In this document: positions 15,826-23,347 of the stretch, piece after piece
Layout: each line of letters starts with the position of its first letter
How positions within the stretch are numbered: the first letter of the stretch is position 1
Source of the DNA: UBA1181 sp963648205
GTDB lineage: Bacteria; Bacteroidota; Bacteroidia; Bacteroidales; Paludibacteraceae
Assembly: GCA_963648205.1 (NCBI GenBank)
Contig: CAVJCT010000011.1
Coordinates: 1 to 24,302 of the forward strand
DNA length: 24,302 nucleotides
Direction of reading: 5' to 3'
Notes under the pieces: generated by a model
The model's database searches: none
What the model saw: the letters and a program-made list of their open reading frames with translations, nothing else
What the model was told of the DNA's origin: nothing
Position numbers and translations under genes: made by a program

Positions 15826-17226
15826 ATGGCAATTCGTAGAACAAGAGTTGTGGAGGCATTGAAATCCACAGCATACGGAGAAGACATCAATGTAAAAGGT
15901 TGGGTTCGCACCAAACGAGGTAATAAAAGTGTCAATTTCATCGCCTTGAACGATGGTTCGACCATCAATAATATTCAGATTGTAGCCGACGTTACCAAAT
16001 TCGACGATGAACTGATGAAGACCATCACGACAGGCGCATGTTTGAGCGTAGTCGGCAAGTTGGTCGAGTCAATGGGTGGCGGTCAGGCAGTTGAAATTCA
16101 AGCCACTTCCATCGAGGTGTACGGAACGGCAGACAACACCTATCCATTGCAGAAGAAAGGTCACACGATGGAGTTCTTGCGTGAGATCGCGCACTTGCGT
16201 CCACGTACCAACACTTTCAGCGCAGTGCTTCGTCTTCGCCACAACATGGCAATTGCCATCCACACCTTCTTCCATCAGAAGGGATATTACTATTTCCACA
16301 CCCCTATCATCACAGCATCCGACTGTGAGGGTGCAGGTCAGATGTTCCAAGTAACCACGCAGAACCTCTACAACCTCAAGAAAGACGAGAACGGCAACAT
16401 CCGTTACGATGACGATTTCTTTGGAAAACCAACCAGTTTGACCGTATCAGGACAGTTGGAAGGTGAGTTAGGAGCAACCGCCTTGGGAGCTATCTACACC
16501 TTCGGACCAACCTTCCGTGCGGAGAACTCCAACACGCCACGTCACTTGGCAGAGTTCTGGATGATCGAGCCAGAAATCGCCTTCATGGATCTTCCAGAGT
16601 TGATGGATTTGGAGGAAGAGTTCATCAAATACTGTGTCAACTGGGCATTGGAGAATTGCCAAGACGATCTTCAGTTCTTGAACAAGATGATTGACAACGG
16701 ATTGATTGAGCGTTTGCAAGCCGTTGCAAAATCAGAGTTCGTCCGCTTGCCATACACCGAGGGTATCAAGATTTTGGAGGAAGCCATCAAGAACGGTAAG
16801 AAATTCGAGTTCCCAGTATATTGGGGTTGCGACCTTGCCAGCGAGCATGAGCGTTACTTGGTTGAGGAGCATTTCAAACGTCCAGTCATCATGATCGACT
16901 ATCCGAAGGAGATTAAGGCATTCTACATGAAGATCAACGAAGACAACAAGACCGTTCAAGGAACAGACGTACTCTTCCCTCAGATTGGAGAGATCATCGG
17001 CGGAAGTGTTCGTGAGGAGAACTACGACAAGTTGATGAGCAGAATCACCGAGTTGAACATTCCAATGAAAGACATGTGGTGGTATTTGGACACTCGTAAA
17101 TACGGAACTTGTCCACACGCAGGCTTCGGTTTAGGTTTCGAGCGTCTGATGTTGTTCGTAACCGGAATGCAGAACATCCGCGACGTCATTCCGTTTCCAC
17201 GCACACCAAAGACAGCAGACTTTTAA
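15826..17226 (+). CDS. asnS: Asparaginyl-tRNA synthetase
   Basis: A 466-residue class IIb synthetase that charges tRNA-Asn. Residues ~15-100 are an OB-fold anticodon-binding domain (INVKGWVRTKRGNKSVNFIALNDG). The catalytic domain contains motif 2, FRAENSNTPRHLAEFWMIEPE-like, at about 226-246, and motif 3, GFGLGFERL, near 440. The absence of the aspartate-specific features and the FRAENSNTPRH block favour AsnRS over AspRS. It is followed by a strong hairpin terminator at 17246. It lies downstream of argS on the same strand, a pairing that makes this a small translation block between two polysaccharide segments. Confidence 0.97.
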   Translation: MAIRRTRVVEALKSTAYGEDINVKGWVRTKRGNKSVNFIALNDGSTINNIQIVADVTKFDDELMKTITTGACLSVVGKLVESMGGGQAVEIQATSIEVYGTADNTYPLQKKGHTMEFLREIAHLRPRTNTFSAVLRLRHNMAIAIHTFFHQKGYYYFHTPIITASDCEGAGQMFQVTTQNLYNLKKDENGNIRYDDDFFGKPTSLTVSGQLEGELGATALGAIYTFGPTFRAENSNTPRHLAEFWMIEPEIAFMDLPELMDLEEEFIKYCVNWALENCQDDLQFLNKMIDNGLIERLQAVAKSEFVRLPYTEGIKILEEAIKNGKKFEFPVYWGCDLASEHERYLVEEHFKRPVIMIDYPKEIKAFYMKINEDNKTVQGTDVLFPQIGEIIGGSVREENYDKLMSRITELNIPMKDMWWYLDTRKYGTCPHAGFGLGFERLMLFVTGMQNIRDVIPFPRTPKTADF

Positions 17227-17245
17227 TAGAAAGGATAAAGAAGAT

Positions 17246-17290
17246 AGCGAAAGGATTCTGGGGGACTGGAATCCTTTCGCTTATTTTATA
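17246..17290. terminator. Terminator between asnS and the convergent acetyltransferase gene
   Basis: AGCGAAAGGATTC (17246-17258) and its exact complement at 17269-17281 form a 13-pair stem with a 10-base loop, followed by T-rich TATTTTAT. It lies in the 74-base convergent gap, so it may stop transcription from both sides, although the minus-strand side lacks a clear T-run. Confidence 0.85.
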
Positions 17291-17300
17291 ACAAGCACTT

Positions 17301-17816
17301 CTACATATCGTTTTCGATGAATCTATTATTGATATAATATTCAGTTGCATTATCACAGTGTTTAATAGAACACGGGTTGCCGACGACGATAGAATGTGAA
17401 GGGACATCACAATTAACATAATTGTTCGGAGCAATCAGCACATCGTCACCAATTGCAACATTTCCGACTATCGTTGCATTCACACCAATCCAGACATCAT
17501 TGCCAATTTCAGGAACTCCCATACGAGTTCCCCTATTCTCTTGACCTATGGTTACCCCCTTGTGAATATTACAGTTATTGCCAATTCTGACTTGATCATT
17601 AATGGTAATTCCGTACGCATGACCGATATATAACCCATATCCAATTTTAGTTCTCCAAGAAATTTCTATAGCCCTTTTAGAACAAAGATACCTATAAACG
17701 CTCCTGTAGATAAATTGCAAAAAGCCTTTTGAACTTGCACATTTCCTCATAAACACCTGAAATAAGAATGGGCGTCTTCCGATACGATAACGATCCGACT
17801 GAATATATTTATCCAT
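17301..17816 (-). CDS. Hexapeptide-repeat O-acetyltransferase (CysE/WcaB-like)
   Basis: A 171-residue left-handed beta-helix acyltransferase. Isoleucine-patch hexapeptides run from about 55 to 148 (TKIGYGLYIGHAYGITIND, VRIGNNCNIHKGVTIG, PEIGNDVWIGVNATIVGNVAIGDD), ending in VVGNP. GHAYG (65-69) lines up with the catalytic His158 segment of serine acetyltransferase, but the second His of CysE (GDRHPKI) is replaced by TRMGVPEI and the long N-terminal helical domain is missing. It is therefore more likely a polysaccharide O-acetyltransferase than a cysteine-synthesis enzyme. It starts 11 bases after the ABC ATPase stop and is the last gene of this minus-strand run. Confidence 0.82.
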   Translation of the reverse strand: MDKYIQSDRYRIGRRPFLFQVFMRKCASSKGFLQFIYRSVYRYLCSKRAIEISWRTKIGYGLYIGHAYGITINDQVRIGNNCNIHKGVTIGQENRGTRMGVPEIGNDVWIGVNATIVGNVAIGDDVLIAPNNYVNCDVPSHSIVVGNPCSIKHCDNATEYYINNRFIENDM

Positions 17817-17827
17817 AATTTCTAAGA

Positions 17828-18571
17828 TTAGCCTTTCAAATTTACAAACATTTCCTCAATCTGCTCATTATCCAGCCTCCTCGTCTGTTCGAACGCTCCA
17901 CCTCTCTTCATCAACCAAAATGCATCACAATATTTTTCTGCCAAATCGATTTCATGCGTGCAGACAACAATTGCGACATTCTTCGCGTGTGCCGTTCGTT
18001 GCAACAGTTCCATAATCTCACGTCTCGCCCAATAGTCTAAATGCGAAGTTGGCTCGTCCATCACAATCACAGGAGTTTCTTGCGCCAACGCTCGAGCAAT
18101 CTCCACTCGCTGAAACTCGCCATCCGAGAGTTCACTCACATTGCGCTGAGACAGTTTATCTATCTGTAAATCAATTAATAACTGTTGAATTTTCGTTTCT
18201 TTCTGTGCATCACACTGTCCCATCCAATTTGAAAATCGATATTGACCAATCGCAACATAATCTAAAACAGACATTATGGGTAAATTCGTCCTTCGTGAAA
18301 AGACGACACTCACCACAGATGCGCAAGCCTCAACAGACAATGAAGACAGTTCTTGCCTTTTTCCATCTTTCCAAACGATAACATCACCCGATAGTGGGGG
18401 CAAAAAGCCCGTCATTGTTCGCAGCAAAGTAGATTTTCCCACTCCATTGGGACCCAAAACGGCAACAAAATCACCTAACGCCACCCTCGCATTGACGTCA
18501 CTCATCAGTGTTTTTCCGTCATACCCTATCGACAAATTTTCTAAAGAAAGAACCTCAGCAGACATTTCCAT
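17828..18571 (-). CDS. ABC transporter ATP-binding protein (FecE/BtuD-like, iron-complex/cobalamin family)
   Basis: A 247-residue ATPase. Walker A is GPNGVGKST (40-48), the signature is LSDGE (148-152, Asp in place of the usual Gly), Walker B is VIVMDEP (168-174), and the switch His is H206. The segment after the first helical stretch, SVVFSRRTNLPIMSVLDYVAIGQYRFSNWMG, is typical of the siderophore/haem/B12 importer ATPases; no Q-loop glutamine is visible there. No permease or binding protein gene adjoins it, so it is an orphan ATPase that must pair with a membrane component elsewhere. Start may be this ATG or one two codons later (18565). It lies 34 bases after pcm, with a 24-base palindrome between them. 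Confidence 0.88.
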   Translation of the reverse strand: MEMSAEVLSLENLSIGYDGKTLMSDVNARVALGDFVAVLGPNGVGKSTLLRTMTGFLPPLSGDVIVWKDGKRQELSSLSVEACASVVSVVFSRRTNLPIMSVLDYVAIGQYRFSNWMGQCDAQKETKIQQLLIDLQIDKLSQRNVSELSDGEFQRVEIARALAQETPVIVMDEPTSHLDYWARREIMELLQRTAHAKNVAIVVCTHEIDLAEKYCDAFWLMKRGGAFEQTRRLDNEQIEEMFVNLKG

Positions 18572-18581
18572 GGGATTTTAG

Positions 18582-18605
18582 AAAGTGAACGCGCGCGTTC
18601 ACTTT
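18582..18605. repeat. 24-base perfect palindrome
   Basis: AAAGTGAACGCG followed directly by its own reverse complement, abutting the pcm stop codon and 10 bases before the ABC ATPase start. It could be an operator for a dimeric regulator, a hairpin in the transcript that tunes downstream expression, or a weak terminator; no long T-run follows on the minus strand. Confidence 0.7.
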
Positions 18606-19256
18606 TCACTTCACCACTCCCTCCAGCATAGGGACGAACGCACAACTCTCAAAAAACTCCGACTGAAAATCGGTTTCACTTTTTCGCTCTATACGGCACA
18701 ATCGGAGTTCACCAGACTTCTCTATCGGCAACACCATAATGCCACCAACTGCCAGCTGACCTAACAGTTTCTGCGGAAGTTGCTTACAACCTGCTGTGAT
18801 GATAATGCGATCGAACGGTGCGTAGGTCAACCATCCTTCATGTCCATCGTCTTCCTTCAAAACAGGAGTATAGTCTAACTTCACCAATCGTTCCTTGGCT
18901 TGTTGGTGCAATGAAGAAATGCGTTCGATACTATAGACTCGGCAACCGCACTCTAAAAGCACTGCCGTCTGATAACCCGAACCCGTACCAATCTCCAACA
19001 CCTTCTCCTCGCCTTGCAAGCAGAGAAGATCCGTCTCCCGAGCCACAGTGTAAGGTTGCGAAATAGTTTGCTCCGCACCAATCGGGAACGCTTTGTCTTC
19101 GTAGGCTAATTCCGACATAGAAGCAGGCATAAAACGCTCGCGTGGCACCAACTGAATGGCAGTCAGCACACGCTCGGACGTGATGCCTTTCTGCCTCAAC
19201 AGTTCAACCAACCGCTTTCGACGAGCAACAAACTTATTTCCAAATAATTCTACCAC
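18606..19256 (-). CDS. pcm: Protein-L-isoaspartate O-methyltransferase
   Basis: A 216-residue SAM-dependent methyltransferase that starts repair of isoaspartyl residues in damaged proteins. RERFMP (39-44), the substrate-binding block IGAEQTISQPYTVA (59-72) and the SAM motif VLEIGTGSGYQTAVL (86-100) are all family hallmarks; DDGHEGW (about 137-143) matches the usual GDGYxGW. Length is normal. The start codon is GTG at 19256, 6 bases after the rsmG stop, so translation is probably coupled. No better ATG exists before the conserved region. Confidence 0.95.
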   Translation of the reverse strand: MVELFGNKFVARRKRLVELLRQKGITSERVLTAIQLVPRERFMPASMSELAYEDKAFPIGAEQTISQPYTVARETDLLCLQGEEKVLEIGTGSGYQTAVLLECGCRVYSIERISSLHQQAKERLVKLDYTPVLKEDDGHEGWLTYAPFDRIIITAGCKQLPQKLLGQLAVGGIMVLPIEKSGELRLCRIERKSETDFQSEFFESCAFVPMLEGVVK

Positions 19257-19262
19257 AACTCA

Positions 19263-19892
19263 CTATTTTACGATTGGAACATAAACTGCCTTCTTCGTCT
19301 TGAAATACTCCTCACTGAAGAAATCGCTTACATCAAAAATGCTTGCCATCTTTCGGTAGGGTTGCACCTCCGCAGCCAACTCGCCACCCTTCAAACAGAT
19401 AACACCATTCGGCAGCGCATTCTTCGGATTTTTGGTGATGATGTTCTTCGTTACCAACCGCATCAAATCACCTAACGGCATCACCGCGCGACTGACAACA
19501 AACTCAAATTTTTGTTTTTCATCCTCCACACGCTCGTATGCGAAAGTCACATTTTCCAATCCGATAGCCGTTGCCACCTCAGTAGCCACACGAATCTTCT
19601 TGCCGACCGAATCCACCAAATGGAAATGGCAAGATGGGAAAAGTATCGCCAATGGAATACCTGGGAAACCGCCACCCGTACCCACATCCATAATCTGAGT
19701 GTCTGGTTGAAAAGTAATGATTTTCGCAATCGCTAAAGAATGAAGCACATGATGCTCATAAAGATTCTCGATGTCCTTACGAGAAATCACATTGATCTTG
19801 CTATTCCAATCGGTATATAAATCATAGAGGGCAGCAAACTGCTCCTTCTGACGATCAGTCAAGTTGGGGAAATATTTCAGTATCTGATCCAT
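19263..19892 (-). CDS. rsmG: 16S rRNA (guanine527-N7)-methyltransferase RsmG
   Basis: A 209-residue SAM-dependent methyltransferase that modifies G527 in the 530 loop of 16S rRNA. LYDLYTDWNSKINVISRKD (22-40) and YEHHVLHSLA (45-54) are the N-terminal signature; IMDVGTGGGFPGIPLAI (67-83) is the SAM site; FVVSRAV (131-137) and VICLKGG follow as expected. Full length. It is followed 6 bases later by pcm and preceded by an exact -7 box at 19919-19926, so it appears to open its own transcription unit within the polysaccharide locus. Confidence 0.96.
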   Translation of the reverse strand: MDQILKYFPNLTDRQKEQFAALYDLYTDWNSKINVISRKDIENLYEHHVLHSLAIAKIITFQPDTQIMDVGTGGGFPGIPLAILFPSCHFHLVDSVGKKIRVATEVATAIGLENVTFAYERVEDEKQKFEFVVSRAVMPLGDLMRLVTKNIITKNPKNALPNGVICLKGGELAAEVQPYRKMASIFDVSDFFSEEYFKTKKAVYVPIVK

Positions 19893-19918
19893 ACGTTTTT
19901 CAATATTCTATTTTCTAA

Positions 19919-19926
19919 CAAAGATA
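19919..19926 (-). promoter_or_regulatory. -7 promoter element (TATCTTTG) for rsmG-pcm-ABC
   Basis: The minus strand reads TATCTTTG, exact TAnnTTTG, 26 bases before the rsmG start in the 86-base gap after the GT2 gene. No TTTG is found at the ideal -33 distance. It suggests rsmG and followers need not depend on the polysaccharide promoter. Confidence 0.55.
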
Positions 19927-19978
19927 ATATTTTCTCTCCGATTATCTGCGACTAAACCAAAGACCAACATTCAAGTTT

Positions 19979-20980
19979 CTATTTCTCGTTTTTAACGATT
20001 TTCCAAAGCACCTTGAACAAGCCCATCAAACTGCCCCAACCGTATGAAAAATGCAGGGTGAAAAAAGCAAATACTAAACGAAATACACCACACCGTTTTT
20101 CAATGTTCAATTTCACACTCGCAACTATTATTAATATAAGGTATACAAAGAGAGAAAAAGCCGACAAAATTCCGAAGAGTGGGTTTACCAACATCATCAA
20201 CGTGGGAACTATCAATGACAACACAAACAATAGCGGAATAAAATGGCGAAGAGAAAGTGTGGAATAATTCCGCGTATAATATAAGGTAAGAATATTCCAC
20301 AGTCCATTGTCAAAATTATTCTTTACCAATGCCGAATAGGTGGAGCGTGCCTTGTATTTTATTTGCAGGTTGGGCAGCAGATAAATCTTTCCTCCCGACT
20401 TACGAATCCGCTCATTCAACTCAATGTCCTGATTACGAGTGAGTTTTTCGTTGTAAAGTCCGACCTTCTCAAAAATGGATTTTCGGAAACAACCGAAGGG
20501 AACTGTGTCTACTTCTTTGATTTCTTTTGCGCCAATGCGAAATGAACCATTGCCCACGCCCAAAGGATGAGAGAGAACACAACATATTGCCTCCGACACT
20601 TTCGAGTTTTTCAAAGGAGTACAATGAAACACGCCCCCCACATTTTCCGCACTCGGCAATGTCTGCAAAGCCTCAACCAATCGACTGCAATAATCGTTCG
20701 GATATTCACTGTGCGCATCGATGCGGATGATAATTTCACCTTGAGCACGAGCAATACCTATGTTCATTGCGCAAGGGGCAGTTCGCTTCGGGTTCTCCAA
20801 CAGATGAATAAAAGGATGGTTTTTCAAGTAAGGTTGAATAATCGATACGGTTTGATCCGTACTTTTACCATCCACGAGCAACAACTCGTAGGGTTCTTTC
20901 AAATCCTGTTGCAGAACAGAATCGATGCACCGAGCGATATGCGCCTCTTCGTTGTATATCGGACAAATTATGGATATCAT
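19979..20980 (-). CDS. Family 2 glycosyltransferase (ExoA/succinoglycan-type), membrane-anchored
   Basis: A 333-residue GT-A fold inverting transferase. ISIICPIYNEEAHIARCIDSV (2-22) is the GT2 start, LLVDGKSTDQT (34-44) binds nucleotide, IRIDAH (85-90) carries the DxD-like metal site as DAH, and RNQDIELNERIRKSGGKI (182-199) holds the catalytic-base region with D185 and E187. Two or three hydrophobic segments at about 245-290 and another near 300-325 anchor it in the inner membrane, as in ExoA-like enzymes. It begins 10 bases after the UDP-sugar dehydrogenase stop, tying it to polysaccharide assembly. Sugar specificity is unknown. Confidence 0.93.
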   Translation of the reverse strand: MISIICPIYNEEAHIARCIDSVLQQDLKEPYELLLVDGKSTDQTVSIIQPYLKNHPFIHLLENPKRTAPCAMNIGIARAQGEIIIRIDAHSEYPNDYCSRLVEALQTLPSAENVGGVFHCTPLKNSKVSEAICCVLSHPLGVGNGSFRIGAKEIKEVDTVPFGCFRKSIFEKVGLYNEKLTRNQDIELNERIRKSGGKIYLLPNLQIKYKARSTYSALVKNNFDNGLWNILTLYYTRNYSTLSLRHFIPLLFVLSLIVPTLMMLVNPLFGILSAFSLFVYLILIIVASVKLNIEKRCGVFRLVFAFFTLHFSYGWGSLMGLFKVLWKIVKNEK

Positions 20981-20990
20981 TTTCCGCAGT

Positions 20991-22256
20991 TTAGAGTCGC
21001 ATATCCACGAGATTTCTATCCAAAAATCCTTTCACATCATAAACCACAGCATTCGATTTCTTCAAAGATTGAATGTCGATATCAAGGAAAAGTTTGTGCG
21101 GAACTGCCAAGATAATCGCGTCAAACCGCTCTGTAGGAATCTCTTTCTGAACTGCCACACCATATTCGTGCATCACGGCTTCTGCGTTTGCCCAAGGGTC
21201 ACACACCATAATATTCTCGGTATACTCTCGCAAGGTATGATAGATGTCCACCACTTTTGTATTTCGAATATCAGGACAGTTTTCTTTGAACGTTACTCCC
21301 AAAATCAAGATTTTGGCATTCTTCACCAGAATGCCCTTTTTGTTCATACATTTGATGGTCTGGTTCGCCACATAATCGCCCATGCCATCGTTGAGGCGAC
21401 GAGCAGACGACATAATGCGAGGCAGAACACCATACACCTGCGCCTTCTGAATCAAGTAGTAGGGGTCGACAGAGATGCAGTGGCCACCCACCAACCCAGG
21501 CGACATTTTTATGAAATTCCACTTTGTGGAAGCCGCCTCAATCACATCGTGCGTGTCGATTCCCATCGCATTGAAGATTTTCGCCAATTCATTCATAAAA
21601 GCGATATTGACATCCCGTTGCGAGTTTTCAATGATTTTCGATGCCTCTGCCACACGAATAGAGGTGGCTTTGAACGTGCCATTCACCAGCACCGAATTGT
21701 AGAGTTGATCCACCACCTCTGCAATTTCGGGGGTCGAACCACTTGTTACTTTTTTGATTTTTTCTACCGTATGCTCCTTATCGCCGGGGTTGATTCGTTC
21801 AGGAGAATAACCAGCAAAGAAATCCACATTGTATTTCAAACCGCTGACACGTTCCACAACGGGGAGGCACTCCTCTTCCGTAACACCCGGATAGACGGTC
21901 GACTCATAGATGACAATGTCGCCCTTCGAGATAACCGCCCCCACCGTCTCGCTTGCCGAAATCAGAGGACGAAGATCCGGGCGGTTGTTCATATCCACAG
22001 GAGTCGGAACGGCTACGATATAAACATTGCAATCCCGAATATCCTCCAAGTTGGAAGTACAACGGAACCCATGATTACGAATCGCATCCATCAGCAGTTC
22101 GTCGGACACCTCGCAAGTAGCGTCCTTACCCTGCATCAACGCATCCACCCGTTGGCTATTCATATCATAGCCAACCGTCTCATATTTAGTAGAAAAAAGG
22201 CGAGCCAAGGGAAGTCCCACATAGCCTAAGCCTATAATGGCGAGTTTTTTTTGCAT
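20991..22256 (-). CDS. tviB: UDP-N-acetylhexosamine 6-dehydrogenase (TviB/WbpA-like)
   Basis: A 421-residue NAD-dependent enzyme of the UDP-glucose/GDP-mannose dehydrogenase family that oxidises C6 of a UDP-sugar to the uronic acid. IIGLGYVGLPLA (7-18) is the Rossmann NAD site; PTPVDMNNRPDLRPL follows; YESTVYPGVTEEEC and GYSPERINPGD (149-159) are typical of the N-acetylhexosamine branch; GLVGGHCISVDPYYL (254-268) contains catalytic Cys260; TFKENCPDIRNTKVVDI marks the UDP-binding domain. The pattern follows Vi-antigen TviB closely, so the product is probably UDP-GlcNAcA or UDP-GalNAcA, though substrate cannot be fixed from sequence. It supplies an acidic sugar to the surrounding glycosyltransferases, predicting a charged polysaccharide. 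Confidence 0.92.
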   Translation of the reverse strand: MQKKLAIIGLGYVGLPLARLFSTKYETVGYDMNSQRVDALMQGKDATCEVSDELLMDAIRNHGFRCTSNLEDIRDCNVYIVAVPTPVDMNNRPDLRPLISASETVGAVISKGDIVIYESTVYPGVTEEECLPVVERVSGLKYNVDFFAGYSPERINPGDKEHTVEKIKKVTSGSTPEIAEVVDQLYNSVLVNGTFKATSIRVAEASKIIENSQRDVNIAFMNELAKIFNAMGIDTHDVIEAASTKWNFIKMSPGLVGGHCISVDPYYLIQKAQVYGVLPRIMSSARRLNDGMGDYVANQTIKCMNKKGILVKNAKILILGVTFKENCPDIRNTKVVDIYHTLREYTENIMVCDPWANAEAVMHEYGVAVQKEIPTERFDAIILAVPHKLFLDIDIQSLKKSNAVVYDVKGFLDRNLVDMRL

Positions 22257-22318
22257 TTCAGTTCAAAAGCAATCAATTTCAGTAACAAACTACAATATAA
22301 AAGGAATTTTTCAATTTA

Positions 22319-23347
22319 TTAGTCTGGTGTCCCCACTATTTCCGCAAACTTTTTCCTCGCCCTTCCTGCCGAAAATCGTTTCCGACTCTCAAACGCGACT
22401 CGTTTCATCTGCGATAATTCAGTTTCATGTTCTAAAAGATACACGATTTTTTCTTTTAGCGCATCCAAGCAATCGCCAAATGGAATGATGAAACCATTCA
22501 CCCCATCTTGTATGAACTCGTATGCATACTGCCATTCCGTTATTATAATAGGTATACCAGCGACAAACGCATCAATGACAGTGCCAGGGAGACCTTCCCC
22601 CGTGTATTTTGTCGGCAATACGGAAACATCATATTTTGAAAGCGTTGAGGCTATTCTCTCTGGTTTTAAAACACCTTTGTATTCTACATTAGGATAACTC
22701 TGAACGATGCCTTTCCACTCCGACTCAGAGGAAGGAATCTTTCCATACACATCCACTGAAACCTGATTGGGATATTTTTCGTGAAAGAATTGAGTCATTT
22801 GCAAAAGTGTTTCGATTCCCTTTATCCGTTCCACTCTTGCACAAAAAACGACTTTCAAAATTCCTTCTTGATGATTTTCAACGAACGAATTGTCAAAATA
22901 GCGATAATTATCAAATCGAATCACATTGTCAAAACCATATTCCGCTTGCAACCTATTTTTCAGCAAGTCGGTTTCCGTGCAGATACGCTCAATACGCTTC
23001 AACATCCAACGATGCAGTGGTTTGTTTTTTAGATATTCTGCCAACCACCCACCGATAACGAAATAATAGATTTTCGTGTGGAATAATTTAGAAAGAATAA
23101 AAATCAGAGGAAAAATCAACAACAAATTTCGTTGTGCTGGCAGATAAACCAGTTTATCAACTCGACAAACATTTCGGAACATTTTAAAGACACTCCACCA
23201 ATTTTCCGCAAAATCTTCCGTGTCATAATATTGAAAGTCAAGTTTCAAGTCCGACATCAGTTGAATCATCATCTGCGTCTTCACCGTCTGACCATCCAAA
23301 TTGTGAGCCTTGCCACCTGCATTGCCTATGAGATAGTATTTATCCAT
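22319..23347 (-). CDS. GT4-type glycosyltransferase
   Basis: A 342-residue GT-B fold retaining transferase. The N-terminal half is divergent, with LIGNAGGKAHNLDGQTVKTQ (6-25) in the acceptor-side region. The C-terminal half has VVFCARVERIKGIETLLQ (166-183), VDVYGKIP (198-205) and EGLPGTVIDAFVAGIPII (251-268), where the usual second glutamate of the EX7E motif is Asp259. It starts in an 8-base overlap with the end of the upstream GT4 gene, showing tight coupling, and lies 62 bases before tviB. It probably adds one sugar of the surface polysaccharide repeat unit at the cytoplasmic membrane. Confidence 0.9.
   Translation of the reverse strand: MDKYYLIGNAGGKAHNLDGQTVKTQMMIQLMSDLKLDFQYYDTEDFAENWWSVFKMFRNVCRVDKLVYLPAQRNLLLIFPLIFILSKLFHTKIYYFVIGGWLAEYLKNKPLHRWMLKRIERICTETDLLKNRLQAEYGFDNVIRFDNYRYFDNSFVENHQEGILKVVFCARVERIKGIETLLQMTQFFHEKYPNQVSVDVYGKIPSSESEWKGIVQSYPNVEYKGVLKPERIASTLSKYDVSVLPTKYTGEGLPGTVIDAFVAGIPIIITEWQYAYEFIQDGVNGFIIPFGDCLDALKEKIVYLLEHETELSQMKRVAFESRKRFSAGRARKKFAEIVGTPD

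Noticed and set aside
17301..17816. Calling the acetyltransferase cysE
   Set aside because: The protein is too short, lacks the N-terminal helical domain and one active-site His, and sits among polysaccharide genes.
20925..22229. 434-codon open frame on the plus strand
   Set aside because: It lies antisense to the TviB-like gene, which has full family motifs. Its translation is His/Arg/Ile-rich with no domain-like pattern, typical of a codon-bias shadow.
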